A stretch of 13,718 nucleotides of DNA, taken from Candidatus Pacearchaeota archaeon. Lineage in GTDB: Archaea; Nanobdellota; Nanobdellia; Pacearchaeales; GW2011-AR1. The notes beneath the pieces were generated by a model that had not been told where the DNA came from, did not search any database, and was given only the letters and a program-made list of their open reading frames with translations. Below are positions 1 through 5,268 of this stretch, one piece after another. Both the position numbers and the translations under genes were made by a program. The DNA is taken from assembly GCA_017609695.1 (NCBI GenBank), contig JAFCDM010000003.1, forward strand, positions 1-13,718, read 5' to 3'. Within the stretch, counting starts at the first letter, position 1; each line of letters begins with the position of its first letter.

Positions 1-50
1 AATGTTAAACTTCCTTTTCCCCTAGCTTGTTGTGTTATTCGTTTTCCCAT
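1..50 (-). CDS. rpl2: Large-subunit ribosomal protein uL2, N-terminal 16 codons only (cut by window edge)
   Basis: The visible start reads MGKRITQQARGKGSLT and then runs off the left edge. This matches the conserved archaeal/eukaryotic uL2 N-terminus (MGKRI...RG.GS.T). uL2 binds 23S rRNA near the peptidyl-transferase centre. The start ATG (48-50) follows directly on the TGA stop (51-53) of the preceding 54-aa ORF, with no spacer, so translation is probably by termination-reinitiation. No convincing Shine-Dalgarno sequence precedes it; instead a 19-nt inverted repeat (55-73) sits there. Its place after uL23 is the normal archaeal order. The call is made on few residues, but motif and context agree. 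Confidence 0.85.
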   Translation of the reverse strand, partial: MGKRITQQARGKGSLT

Positions 51-215
51 TCACAAGAAACCTAAGGTTTCTTCCAAGTAATCTTCCTCAATAAGGGATT
101 TTCTTTGAAAACCCTTAACTAAATTGCTATGCAATTTAGGATACCAAGCAGCTAAAGCTCGGCCTTCTTGGACATCTGCCTTTCGGTTATTAAATTTATT
201 TAGTTTAAATATCAT
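51..215 (-). CDS. Unrecognised 54-aa ORF between uL23 and uL2, unusually hairpin-rich
   Basis: An open frame begins at ATG 213-215, one base after the uL23 stop (217-219), and ends with TGA 51-53 directly against the uL2 start. It begins MIFKLNKFNN and ends EEDYLEETLGFL. I recognise no family, signal peptide or membrane segment; the middle has ALAAWYPKLHSNLVKGF, which looks like plausible protein. The exact tiling of uL23, this ORF and uL2 supports translation, at least as a coupling device. Against a simple protein gene, 55-171 contains four consecutive inverted repeats, and parts (121-180) are about 45% GC, well above the neighbouring genes. It could be a lineage-specific ribosome-associated peptide, a leader-type coupling peptide, or a structured insertion that happens to stay open. 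Confidence 0.55.
   Translation of the reverse strand: MIFKLNKFNNRKADVQEGRALAAWYPKLHSNLVKGFQRKSLIEEDYLEETLGFL
55..73 (-). repeat. 19-nt inverted repeat just before the uL2 start
   Basis: The plus strand reads AAGAAACCT (55-63), one A, then AGGTTTCTT (65-73), a perfect 9-nt inverted repeat. In the mRNA it can fold as a 7-bp stem with a 5-nt loop, ending four bases before the uL2 ATG. It occupies the place where a Shine-Dalgarno sequence would be expected. Ribosomes finishing the 54-aa ORF would melt it, consistent with coupled translation of uL2. That regulatory role is inferred. Confidence 0.6.
92..171 (-). repeat. Three further consecutive hairpins inside the 54-aa ORF
   Basis: Three inverted repeats follow each other. 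The first pairs TAAGGG (92-97) and TTTTC (99-103) with GAAAA (107-111) and CCCTTA (112-117): 11 pairs, one bulged A at 98, loop TTT. The second pairs CTAAATTGC (119-127) with GCAATTTAG (131-139): nine perfect pairs, loop TAT. The third pairs CCAAG (144-148) with CTTGG (167-171), enclosing a small AGC/GCT hairpin (150-159). With the 55-73 repeat they cover most of 117 bases. This density was not seen elsewhere in the window. Confidence 0.6.
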
Positions 216-216
216 T

Positions 217-453
217 TTATATCATCCCCAACTTTGTTGCAATATCAATTGCAGGATTTTTTGTATTTAATCTAATATAAGCTATTTTTTTATTTTTTCT
301 AATTAAAGTGTTAATTGAATCTACTTTAACTTTAAATGCTTCTTCAAATTCTTTTTTTATTTCTATTTTTGATTTTCTTCTATCTACTTCCATAACTAGA
401 GTATTATCTATTTCAATTAATCTTACTGCTTTTTCAGTTGTTATTGCTTTCAT
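217..453 (-). CDS. rpl23: Large-subunit ribosomal protein uL23
   Basis: The 78-aa product has the archaeal uL23 pattern: an N-terminal TTEKAVRLIE (the usual P.TEK segment), a central basic EVDRRKSKIEIKKEFEEAFKVKVDSINTLI, and a C-terminal KKIAYIRL...PAIDIATKLGMI. uL23 sits at the polypeptide exit tunnel and contacts signal recognition particle and nascent-chain factors. The length is close to the roughly 80-85 aa usual in archaea. The start ATG (451-453) overlaps the uL4 stop in an ATGA arrangement, and an AAGGAGA Shine-Dalgarno sequence lies seven bases upstream (461-467). It lies between uL4 and the small ORF before uL2. Confidence 0.95.
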   Translation of the reverse strand: MKAITTEKAVRLIEIDNTLVMEVDRRKSKIEIKKEFEEAFKVKVDSINTLIRKNKKIAYIRLNTKNPAIDIATKLGMI

Positions 454-1346
454 CTTTTCTTCTCCTTATTTTCCTTTTTAATATTGAATTGCTTAGACTT
501 AGTTGTTTTATTTCTTACTCCCTTTTCGCTTCCTGTTTTATTAGATATAAGTTTTCTTTTTTCATTTGCAAAATCTTCTAATTCTTTAATAGCATCTTCA
601 CTAAAAATAGTTAATCTTGCTCCATTTGAAGCCAAATCACTAACAATTAATTCATCTGATTTAATAATCTCAATTCCTTGCATTTTCTTTTTTCTATTTT
701 TTCCAATAACAAATAATAATCCAGAGTTTTTTTTATATTTTCTCCCTCTCATTTTTCCTTTTCCAGGCCTCACGGCTTTTTTTTGAATTGCAATATCATA
801 TAAATCTCCTAAAATTTTCTTTAAAGATTCTAAGAAATCTTTTGTTTTCAAACCAAAGATTTTCTCTTCAACAATTAAAGGTAATTTAATTTTAATCTCT
901 TTATCTTCTAATGAAGCATATTTCTTTTTAATTTCATTAGTAGAGGAAATATAAGTTAATGCTGAAAGTAAAGCTTTTTTCAATTCTTTTTTATTGATTT
1001 TCTTTAAATTAACACTTGCTTTTGGAGGGTGTGCTCTTCTTCCACCTTTAACTGAGGGGATAATTGCACCTTGCCAAGAAAATTGAGTTCCCCGTCTCCA
1101 GAAAATCTTTCTAGGAACTCTTGATAATCCTCTTCCTCTATCTGATTTCCAAGAATGCCTTGTATGTCTTACATTTCCAGAGGCAGACCGGTCCATTCCC
1201 GCCCTATATTTTGGGGAATAAGCTTGTTTTGATTTTTCAGATTCAACAACCTTACAAATAATGTCTTCTCTTACTGGTTCTTCAAATAAGTTTGTTTCAA
1301 TTTCTTTTGTTTTCTTTCCGTTTATATCTAATATTTGTGCTTTCAT
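450..1346 (-). CDS. rpl4: Large-subunit ribosomal protein uL4 with extended basic tail
   Basis: The 298-aa product is an archaeal uL4. Residues 1-30 read as the family's first strand and EEPVREDII segment. Residues 50-110 form the basic extended loop lining the exit tunnel, ending in the hallmark GGRRAHPPK (101-109). Then comes the INKKELKKALLSAL helix, and the region after about 190 holds a basic GKGKMRGRKYKK stretch. The family is usually nearer 250-260 aa. Here the last ~28 residues are a Lys/Asn-rich, low-complexity tail that may be disordered and rRNA-binding. The start ATG follows the stop of the 65-aa ORF with one base between, and the end overlaps uL23 (ATGA), so it is coupled on both sides. 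Confidence 0.96.
   Translation of the reverse strand: MKAQILDINGKKTKEIETNLFEEPVREDIICKVVESEKSKQAYSPKYRAGMDRSASGNVRHTRHSWKSDRGRGLSRVPRKIFWRRGTQFSWQGAIIPSVKGGRRAHPPKASVNLKKINKKELKKALLSALTYISSTNEIKKKYASLEDKEIKIKLPLIVEEKIFGLKTKDFLESLKKILGDLYDIAIQKKAVRPGKGKMRGRKYKKNSGLLFVIGKNRKKKMQGIEIIKSDELIVSDLASNGARLTIFSEDAIKELEDFANEKRKLISNKTGSEKGVRNKTTKSKQFNIKKENKEKKR
461..467 (-). promoter_or_regulatory. Shine-Dalgarno site of uL23
   Basis: The minus strand reads AAGGAGA seven bases before the uL23 ATG, inside the end of uL4. It is a good match to the archaeal anti-SD and fixes the uL23 start despite the overlap with uL4. Confidence 0.6.
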
Positions 1347-1347
1347 C

Positions 1348-1545
1348 TTAAACCGCCTTTACTTTTATTCCATTCCAAGTTTTTGGAACTTTTTTAATTA
1401 GTTTAGGTCTAGTATATCTATAAGGCCTCTTAACAATTACCTCTATAAATTTTGGTTTATCATTTTTATCTAAAGCTAAGTAAACAAAACAAGGGATTTC
1501 TTCCTTTTCAAGTTTTTTCATGAATTGTGTTAATATAGCTTTCAT
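1348..1545 (-). CDS. Unrecognised 65-aa basic protein encoded between uL3 and uL4
   Basis: This small ORF begins in an ATGA overlap with the uL3 stop (1542-1545) and ends one base before uL4. It starts MKAILTQFMKKLEKEEIPCF, continues with a probable beta region around VYLALDKNDKPKFIEVIVKR, and ends PKTWNGIKVKAV. It is strongly basic, with one Cys and no membrane segment. Amino-acid composition and tight coupling on both sides suggest a genuine gene expressed with the ribosomal proteins. The usual archaeal order has uL3 directly followed by uL4. I cannot assign a family. A small ribosomal or assembly protein specific to the lineage is possible, but only the position argues for it. Confidence 0.75.
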   Translation of the reverse strand: MKAILTQFMKKLEKEEIPCFVYLALDKNDKPKFIEVIVKRPYRYTRPKLIKKVPKTWNGIKVKAV

Positions 1546-2495
1546 CTTAACTCCAAAAATTCATAATTTTTTTTAATTTGTTTTTTACTCTTTCTCAAAG
1601 GTGATGTGATTAATAATTGTCTTTTAACAGGCCCCTGAATGCTTCCTCTTAAGATAATATATTCTGTTTTAATCTTACCAAAATATTTGAATCCTTGTTT
1701 AGGGTTAATTTCTTTTTCACTTATATTTCCAATAGCAATTACTTTATTATTATAAACCGCCCTTGTAAAAAAACCCATTTGTCCAGCCATAGGTTGCATA
1801 AACTCAACTCTTGCAGGATGCCATGAACCTCCAGTTCCAGGCCCTCTAACTCCTTTTTCTGATTTATGGCTTCTTAATGCTAATCCAAATCTTTTTGTTG
1901 GCCCTTGAGTTCCTTTTCCGCGGGTTACACCCCTAACATCAACAATCTCTTCATCTATAACATCTTTAACAGAAATCTCTTTTGTAAGATTTTCCTTGAT
2001 AAAATTTAATTTTTCACTAAGATTGCCAGAAACACCTATTTCAGCTATATCTGGAGTTTTTTTAATATTTGTTTTTTTAACTTGCGAATAAGCAATTATT
2101 CTAACATTATCAAAATCCCCTTCTTTAAAATCCTCTATCTTTTTCTTTCTTTCTTTCGGAAGTTTTATTTTTCTTTTTAATTCTTTATCTATATTTTCAT
2201 TTACAACCTCTCCAATCAATCTTCTATTTTTATAAAATCTTATAGAAAAAATTTTCATTGTAGGACATTCAATAATTGTAACAGGAATTGTAATTTTTTT
2301 ACCTTTTGTTAATGAATGAGGAGTATTATCTTTGACAAAGGCAGATTTCATTCCAACTTTGTAACCTATAAATCCTAAAAGTTCAACCCCTTCTTTAGAA
2401 ATAGGATTCCAATTAACTCTGGGTAAGAGTTTTTTTGCTCTTACTCGCGGATAAAACTGCAAACTTCCTTTTCTTGGTCCTGCTTTCTTTGACAT
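1542..2495 (-). CDS. rpl3: Large-subunit ribosomal protein uL3
   Basis: The 317-aa product is an archaeal/eukaryotic-type uL3. Visible hallmarks are the N-terminal KAGPRKGSLQFYPR, FIGYKVGMK (42-50), the DVRGVTRGKGTQGPTKRFG core (187-204) and SWHPARVEFMQPMAGQMGF (224-242). The last two regions form the extension that reaches toward the peptidyl-transferase centre. Length is slightly under the ~330-350 aa common in archaea. The start is secure: it gives the expected N-terminus and an in-frame TAA lies just upstream. It is the first gene of the visible operon, after a 308-bp gap, and its stop overlaps the next small ORF. A weak AT-rich box lies at 2531-2540. Confidence 0.96.
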   Translation of the reverse strand: MSKKAGPRKGSLQFYPRVRAKKLLPRVNWNPISKEGVELLGFIGYKVGMKSAFVKDNTPHSLTKGKKITIPVTIIECPTMKIFSIRFYKNRRLIGEVVNENIDKELKRKIKLPKERKKKIEDFKEGDFDNVRIIAYSQVKKTNIKKTPDIAEIGVSGNLSEKLNFIKENLTKEISVKDVIDEEIVDVRGVTRGKGTQGPTKRFGLALRSHKSEKGVRGPGTGGSWHPARVEFMQPMAGQMGFFTRAVYNNKVIAIGNISEKEINPKQGFKYFGKIKTEYIILRGSIQGPVKRQLLITSPLRKSKKQIKKNYEFLELR

Positions 2496-2530
2496 TTTTG
2501 TTTGTTTTTAATTTATTCCCCTATACTCTA

Positions 2531-2540
2531 AACCTTTAAG
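2531..2540 (-). promoter_or_regulatory. Possible TATA box of the ribosomal protein operon
   Basis: The minus strand reads CTTAAAGGTT about 36-45 bases before the uL3 ATG. A start site about 25 bases downstream would give a leader near 15 nt. The match to a TATA box is weak. Confidence 0.3.
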
Positions 2541-2625
2541 CCATACATTCACAAGCTTAATCTCTCCTTACATCACCTTTCTATTTTATAAGATATCAGT
2601 TTTCCTAATATTTTTAATTTTAAAC

Positions 2626-2716
2626 TACTAACTCTCTGTCATAATCTTACTTTCAGAAAGAATTCTACAACTTTCTGAACCTGTTAGTAAAAACCAACTG
2701 TTATCAGTAAATCTTA
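2626..2716 (-). ncRNA. Candidate small structured RNA
   Basis: A TATA-like box at 2739-2746 would place a minus-strand start near 2716. The transcript would contain a hairpin ACTG/CAGT, then a nested pair of stems. The outer stem pairs TACTAAC (2626-2632) with GTTAGTA (2683-2689), seven pairs. The inner stem pairs TTCAGAAAG (2652-2660) with CTTTCTGAA (2671-2679), nine perfect pairs with a 10-nt loop. The internal loop is very lopsided (3 versus 19 nt). No kink-turn, box C/D or secure H/ACA signature was found, so no class is named. Strand and ends are inferred; the inverted repeats are direct observation. Confidence 0.3.
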
Positions 2717-2738
2717 TGAATATCCGAGAAATACATCA

Positions 2739-2746
2739 TTTATAAA
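2739..2746 (-). promoter_or_regulatory. TATA-like box with no protein gene downstream
   Basis: TTTATAAA is palindromic, so strand is ambiguous. On the minus strand it precedes the structured region 2626-2716 by the archaeal TATA-to-start distance. On the plus strand it faces into the 3' end of the 124-aa gene. It is identical to the box used by several genes in this window. Confidence 0.35.
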
Positions 2747-2803
2747 GGTTACTACACCCAATTTGTCCTTATTTATTTTTATAATTGAGAGCTTATCTTT
2801 TTC

Positions 2804-3178
2804 TTATTTTAGGATTTCCAGCCTCATATCACAATCTTCAGGAATTAATTTTATTCTACACATAGCTGTGCCATTATAATCTGAGATTGGAGACTTAAAT
2901 TTCCCAACCCAGATTCCGTTTTTTAATGTAAATGTATAATCAAATACTTGTGCATTATCTTCATATTGTTTTTTAAAATTTAAGAATTCTAAACCCATAG
3001 CTCCAGTTATTTTAGAAATCCCATAACAGTCTGCAAGCAGGCCTTTTATCTCCTTAACTTGTTTATCTTCGCCTCTAATAAAGACTTGTCTATCTTTGCC
3101 TTTGAAGAAGTAACCCCCATAAGAGATTTTTAAAGATTCTTGAGAAAAAGTTCCAGTTATTGAATGTAACTCTGCCAT
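2804..3178 (-). CDS. Unrecognised 124-aa protein
   Basis: The product begins MAELHSITGTFSQESLKISY and ends CDMRLEILK. It has no signal peptide or membrane segment. The pattern of alternating hydrophobic residues (YGGYFFKGKDRQVFIRG; FDYTFTLKNGIWVGKF; CRIKLIPEDCDMRLEIL) suggests a mainly beta-stranded small domain with a helical centre. Three Cys are scattered and show no metal motif. The start is supported by a TATA box whose first base lies 31 nt upstream, giving an essentially leaderless mRNA. It lies 63 bp downstream of the 218-aa gene on the same strand but appears to have its own promoter. I do not recognise the family. Confidence 0.8.
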   Translation of the reverse strand: MAELHSITGTFSQESLKISYGGYFFKGKDRQVFIRGEDKQVKEIKGLLADCYGISKITGAMGLEFLNFKKQYEDNAQVFDYTFTLKNGIWVGKFKSPISDYNGTAMCRIKLIPEDCDMRLEILK

Positions 3179-3201
3179 ATCTTATTTATCTTCTTTTATA
3201 T

Positions 3202-3209
3202 TTTATAAA
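3202..3209 (-). promoter_or_regulatory. TATA box of the 124-aa gene
   Basis: TTTATAAA on the minus strand, first base 31 nt before the ATG at 3178. The start site would fall at or within a few bases of the start codon. Confidence 0.6.
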
Positions 3210-3241
3210 GATTTAGGTAATAGAAAACATTAAACCCTCTA

Positions 3242-3898
3242 CTAAACCTCAAAATCTCTCTCCTCTTGACTTTCTTGCTTATCAACTTTCAATTTTCTAA
3301 TAATCTTCCCCTTCTTTTTTGCAAAAAGCCTTATTTTTTCAAAATCTTTTTCTCCATCTGGAATAATTATGTCTTTGATTTCAAAAGTATGGGAAATTTT
3401 ACATTTCCTACATTCAGGCAACATAAATGTCTCTTTAAATTTTTCCCAATATTTTAAGTCTGCCTCAATCTGGCAAAATTTATCATCAACTTTCCCCTCT
3501 GACTTACCTGGTTTTGGGAGTCTTTTTTTAATCTTAAGAACAACCCCTTCTGCTTCGCCATCTAATAACATAGCATATGCTTTATCTTTAATTTCTCTTA
3601 TTTTTTCTAAATCAATTTCAGACACATCATATTTAAAAATTCCTTTCTTTTTCTTTTCATTATCTAAATCTAATTTCTCCCTACTTAATATAATCCCAGA
3701 GAATTTAATATCTGCCAACTCTAATGTAAAACTAACAAAATCATTTGCCCACTCAAAACTTCCTTTAAGTTTTATTTTAGAGGTTTTTTGCAAATTTAAA
3801 ACAGCCCGATTTCTAAATTCCCCTTTACTAAATCTAACAAATTGATAATGTGCTTCTTCACCATTCCCTTCCCAAATTTTTTTTATAAAACAATCCAT
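3242..3898 (-). CDS. Unrecognised 218-aa charged protein with a CxxC near its C-terminus
   Basis: The N-terminal part reads HYQFVRFSKGEFRNRAVLNL, followed by KIKLKGSFEWANDFVSFTLELA, which looks like a beta-rich fold. The centre (95-125) is probably helical, and GVVLKIKKRLPKPGKSEGKVDDKFC follows. A PECRKCKISH segment (161-170) has C163, C166 and nearby H170, possibly a weak metal site. The last 35 residues are highly charged. No membrane segment or signal is visible. I have an impression of similar unnamed proteins in DPANN genomes but cannot place it in a family. The start is supported by a TTTATAAA box 29 nt upstream. It faces away from the AI-2E-type transporter gene across a 218-bp divergent promoter region. 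Confidence 0.85.
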   Translation of the reverse strand: MDCFIKKIWEGNGEEAHYQFVRFSKGEFRNRAVLNLQKTSKIKLKGSFEWANDFVSFTLELADIKFSGIILSREKLDLDNEKKKKGIFKYDVSEIDLEKIREIKDKAYAMLLDGEAEGVVLKIKKRLPKPGKSEGKVDDKFCQIEADLKYWEKFKETFMLPECRKCKISHTFEIKDIIIPDGEKDFEKIRLFAKKKGKIIRKLKVDKQESQEERDFEV

Positions 3899-3919
3899 AT
3901 TTAATTTTATTTTTTTTAA

Positions 3920-3927
3920 TTTATAAA
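3920..3927 (-). promoter_or_regulatory. TATA box of the 218-aa gene
   Basis: TTTATAAA with its first base 29 nt before the ATG at 3898, which predicts a leaderless transcript. Confidence 0.65.
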
Positions 3928-3948
3928 TCTTACTTTTTAAGATATTTT

Positions 3949-4026
3949 CTATTTTGATAATTTAATAAACTTTAGAGCTATAACCAAACTCAACAATCTA
4001 ATAAATTCAGTATCTTCTTCTCCCAT
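3949..4026 (-). CDS. Candidate 25-aa micro-ORF
   Basis: A short frame starts at ATG 4024-4026 and ends at TAG 3949-3951. The peptide starts MGEEDTEFIRLLSLV and ends FIKLSK, acidic first and then amphipathic or hydrophobic. A TTTTATAAT-like box at about 4059-4068 could give a short leader. An open frame of this length is expected by chance fairly often, so this is only a candidate. Confidence 0.2.
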   Translation of the reverse strand: MGEEDTEFIRLLSLVIALKFIKLSK

Positions 4027-4087
4027 TATTGTTTATTCATTTTTTATATTATTCTAAACATTATAAAACATATTTTACAGAACAACA

Positions 4088-4095
4088 TTTATAAA
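4088..4095 (+). promoter_or_regulatory. TATA box of the AI-2E family transporter gene
   Basis: TTTATAAA with its first base 29 nt before the ATG at 4117, predicting a leaderless transcript. Confidence 0.68.
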
Positions 4096-4116
4096 GAAAT
4101 CTCCCCTAAATAAAAT

Positions 4117-5181
4117 ATGTTAAGTAAAGAAAATTTTAAAGATATAATCACTATAGCCCTTGTAATAGGGCTTTTTATATTAGCAATTATGATTGTAAAA
4201 CCTGTTGCATATTCCATTTTTTTTGGAATTTTATTAGCATATATTTTTTATCCATTATACAAATACATTTTATCAAAATTAAAAAATGAAAACATTTCAG
4301 CTATATTAATTTGTTTAGGATTAGTCGCAATAATTTTATTCATAGTTGGTTTTGCTTTAAGTTCTTTAGCAAATCAAGCAATAGAACTTTATCTTTATCT
4401 ACAAGGGGCTGATTTATCTACTACAATAACTCAGGCACTTCCAGATTTTTTATCTTCTGAGTTTTCAACAACCCTGGCAAATTCTATAAACTCTTTTATT
4501 TCTAATCTTCTTGCTAATTCTTTAAGTAGTTTTACCTCATTTATTCTAAATCTACCAATATTAATCTTTCAATTAATCATTGTTGTTTTTGTTTTCTTTT
4601 TTTCATTAAGAGATGGAAAAAAAGCAGCAGGATATATTAAATCATTATCTCACTTAGGAAAAGAAACACAAGAGAAATTTTTTAGACAATTTAAAGACAT
4701 AACTAATTCTGTTTTAATAGGGCAGATTGTCATCGGTATATTACAAGGGATAGTGGCTGGAATAGGGTATTTTATCTTTGGAGTTCAAAATGCTCTTATC
4801 TTAACTTTATTAACAATGCTTGTAGGAATAATCCCTTTAATTGGTCCAACTTTAGTTTGGATACCTGTTACTATTTACTTATTCATTGCAGGAAGAACAG
4901 GAGCAGGAATTGGATTATTACTATATGGTTTAGTTATAATTTCATGGATAGATGTGATTGTTAGGCCTGTGATAGTTTCAAGAAAAACAGAATTAAATTC
5001 TGTAATTGTGATTATAGGGATGGTTGGGGGACTTTTTGTATTTGGAGTTTCAGGATTAATAATTGGGCCTTTAGTTTTAGCATATGTCCTATTAGTTTTA
5101 GAACTTTACAGAAAAAAAACTCTTGGACAAGACTTAGTTTTTAAAAAAGTAGAAGAGCCAAAAATAAAAAAATTGATTTGA
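4117..5181 (+). CDS. AI-2E family (PF01594) polytopic membrane transporter
   Basis: The 354-aa product has about eight hydrophobic segments: two near the N-terminus (11-50), one at 61-85, one at 143-163, and a cluster from about 200 to 330. A soluble stretch at 86-140 lies between them. Family hallmarks are the GIIPLIGPTLVWIPV motif (237-251), the RPVIVSRKTELNSV loop (283-296) and the terminal GVSGLIIGPLVLAY helix (310-323). The family includes the E. coli AI-2 exporter TqsA, but many members have other roles, including Na+(Li+)/H+ antiport. In an archaeon AI-2 export should not be assumed; the substrate is unknown. It has its own leaderless-type promoter. AMP phosphorylase follows 87 bp later with a separate promoter and SD. 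Confidence 0.92.
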   Translation: MLSKENFKDIITIALVIGLFILAIMIVKPVAYSIFFGILLAYIFYPLYKYILSKLKNENISAILICLGLVAIILFIVGFALSSLANQAIELYLYLQGADLSTTITQALPDFLSSEFSTTLANSINSFISNLLANSLSSFTSFILNLPILIFQLIIVVFVFFFSLRDGKKAAGYIKSLSHLGKETQEKFFRQFKDITNSVLIGQIVIGILQGIVAGIGYFIFGVQNALILTLLTMLVGIIPLIGPTLVWIPVTIYLFIAGRTGAGIGLLLYGLVIISWIDVIVRPVIVSRKTELNSVIVIIGMVGGLFVFGVSGLIIGPLVLAYVLLVLELYRKKTLGQDLVFKKVEEPKIKKLI

Positions 5182-5202
5182 ATTTTAAAATAAAGAAAAG
5201 AT

Positions 5203-5211
5203 AAATATAAA
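5203..5211 (+). promoter_or_regulatory. Possible TATA box of the AMP phosphorylase gene
   Basis: AAATATAAA within an A-rich stretch after the transporter stop. A start site near 5230 would give a leader of roughly 35-40 nt, long enough to use the SD at 5260-5264. Confidence 0.35.
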
Positions 5212-5259
5212 AACTGATTTCTATTTTTTATTAAGTAAGATATTGGGGGTAAATTAAAA

Positions 5260-5264
5260 GAGGT
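5260..5264 (+). promoter_or_regulatory. Shine-Dalgarno site of the AMP phosphorylase gene
   Basis: GAGGT ends four bases before the ATG at 5269. It marks this gene as led, unlike most single genes in the window, and fixes the start. Confidence 0.6.
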
Positions 5265-5268
5265 AAAA

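Larger units (their letters stand above)
2496..2803. other. 308-bp intergenic region upstream of the ribosomal operon
   Basis: This gap lies between two minus-strand genes. It holds the presumed uL3 promoter at its left end, a nested inverted repeat at 2626-2689, a small hairpin ACTG-TTAT-CAGT near 2698-2709, and a TATA-like TTTATAAA at 2739-2746. I found no tRNA-like T-loop or cloverleaf and no open frame longer than about a dozen codons starting with ATG. The remainder is AT-rich with nothing recognisable. Confidence 0.6.

Noticed and set aside
484..786. Plus-strand open frame of 100 codons over the end of uL4
   Set aside because: It is antisense to a certain ribosomal protein gene and only mirrors its Lys-rich codons.
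1373..1387. Six-pair hairpin TTCCAA/TTGGAA in the 65-aa ORF
   Set aside because: Short, isolated and within coding sequence; expected by chance.
2496..2803. tRNA or box C/D RNA in the gap before uL3
   Set aside because: No T-loop, anticodon arm or CCA-ending acceptor stem was found. A GTGATGT near 2570 and a CTGA near 2595 do not make a proper C/D arrangement.
3369..3845. Plus-strand open frame of 158 codons
   Set aside because: It lies antisense to the 218-aa gene, has Phe/Ser-rich composition typical of the reverse of Lys/Glu-rich code, and lacks a promoter or SD.
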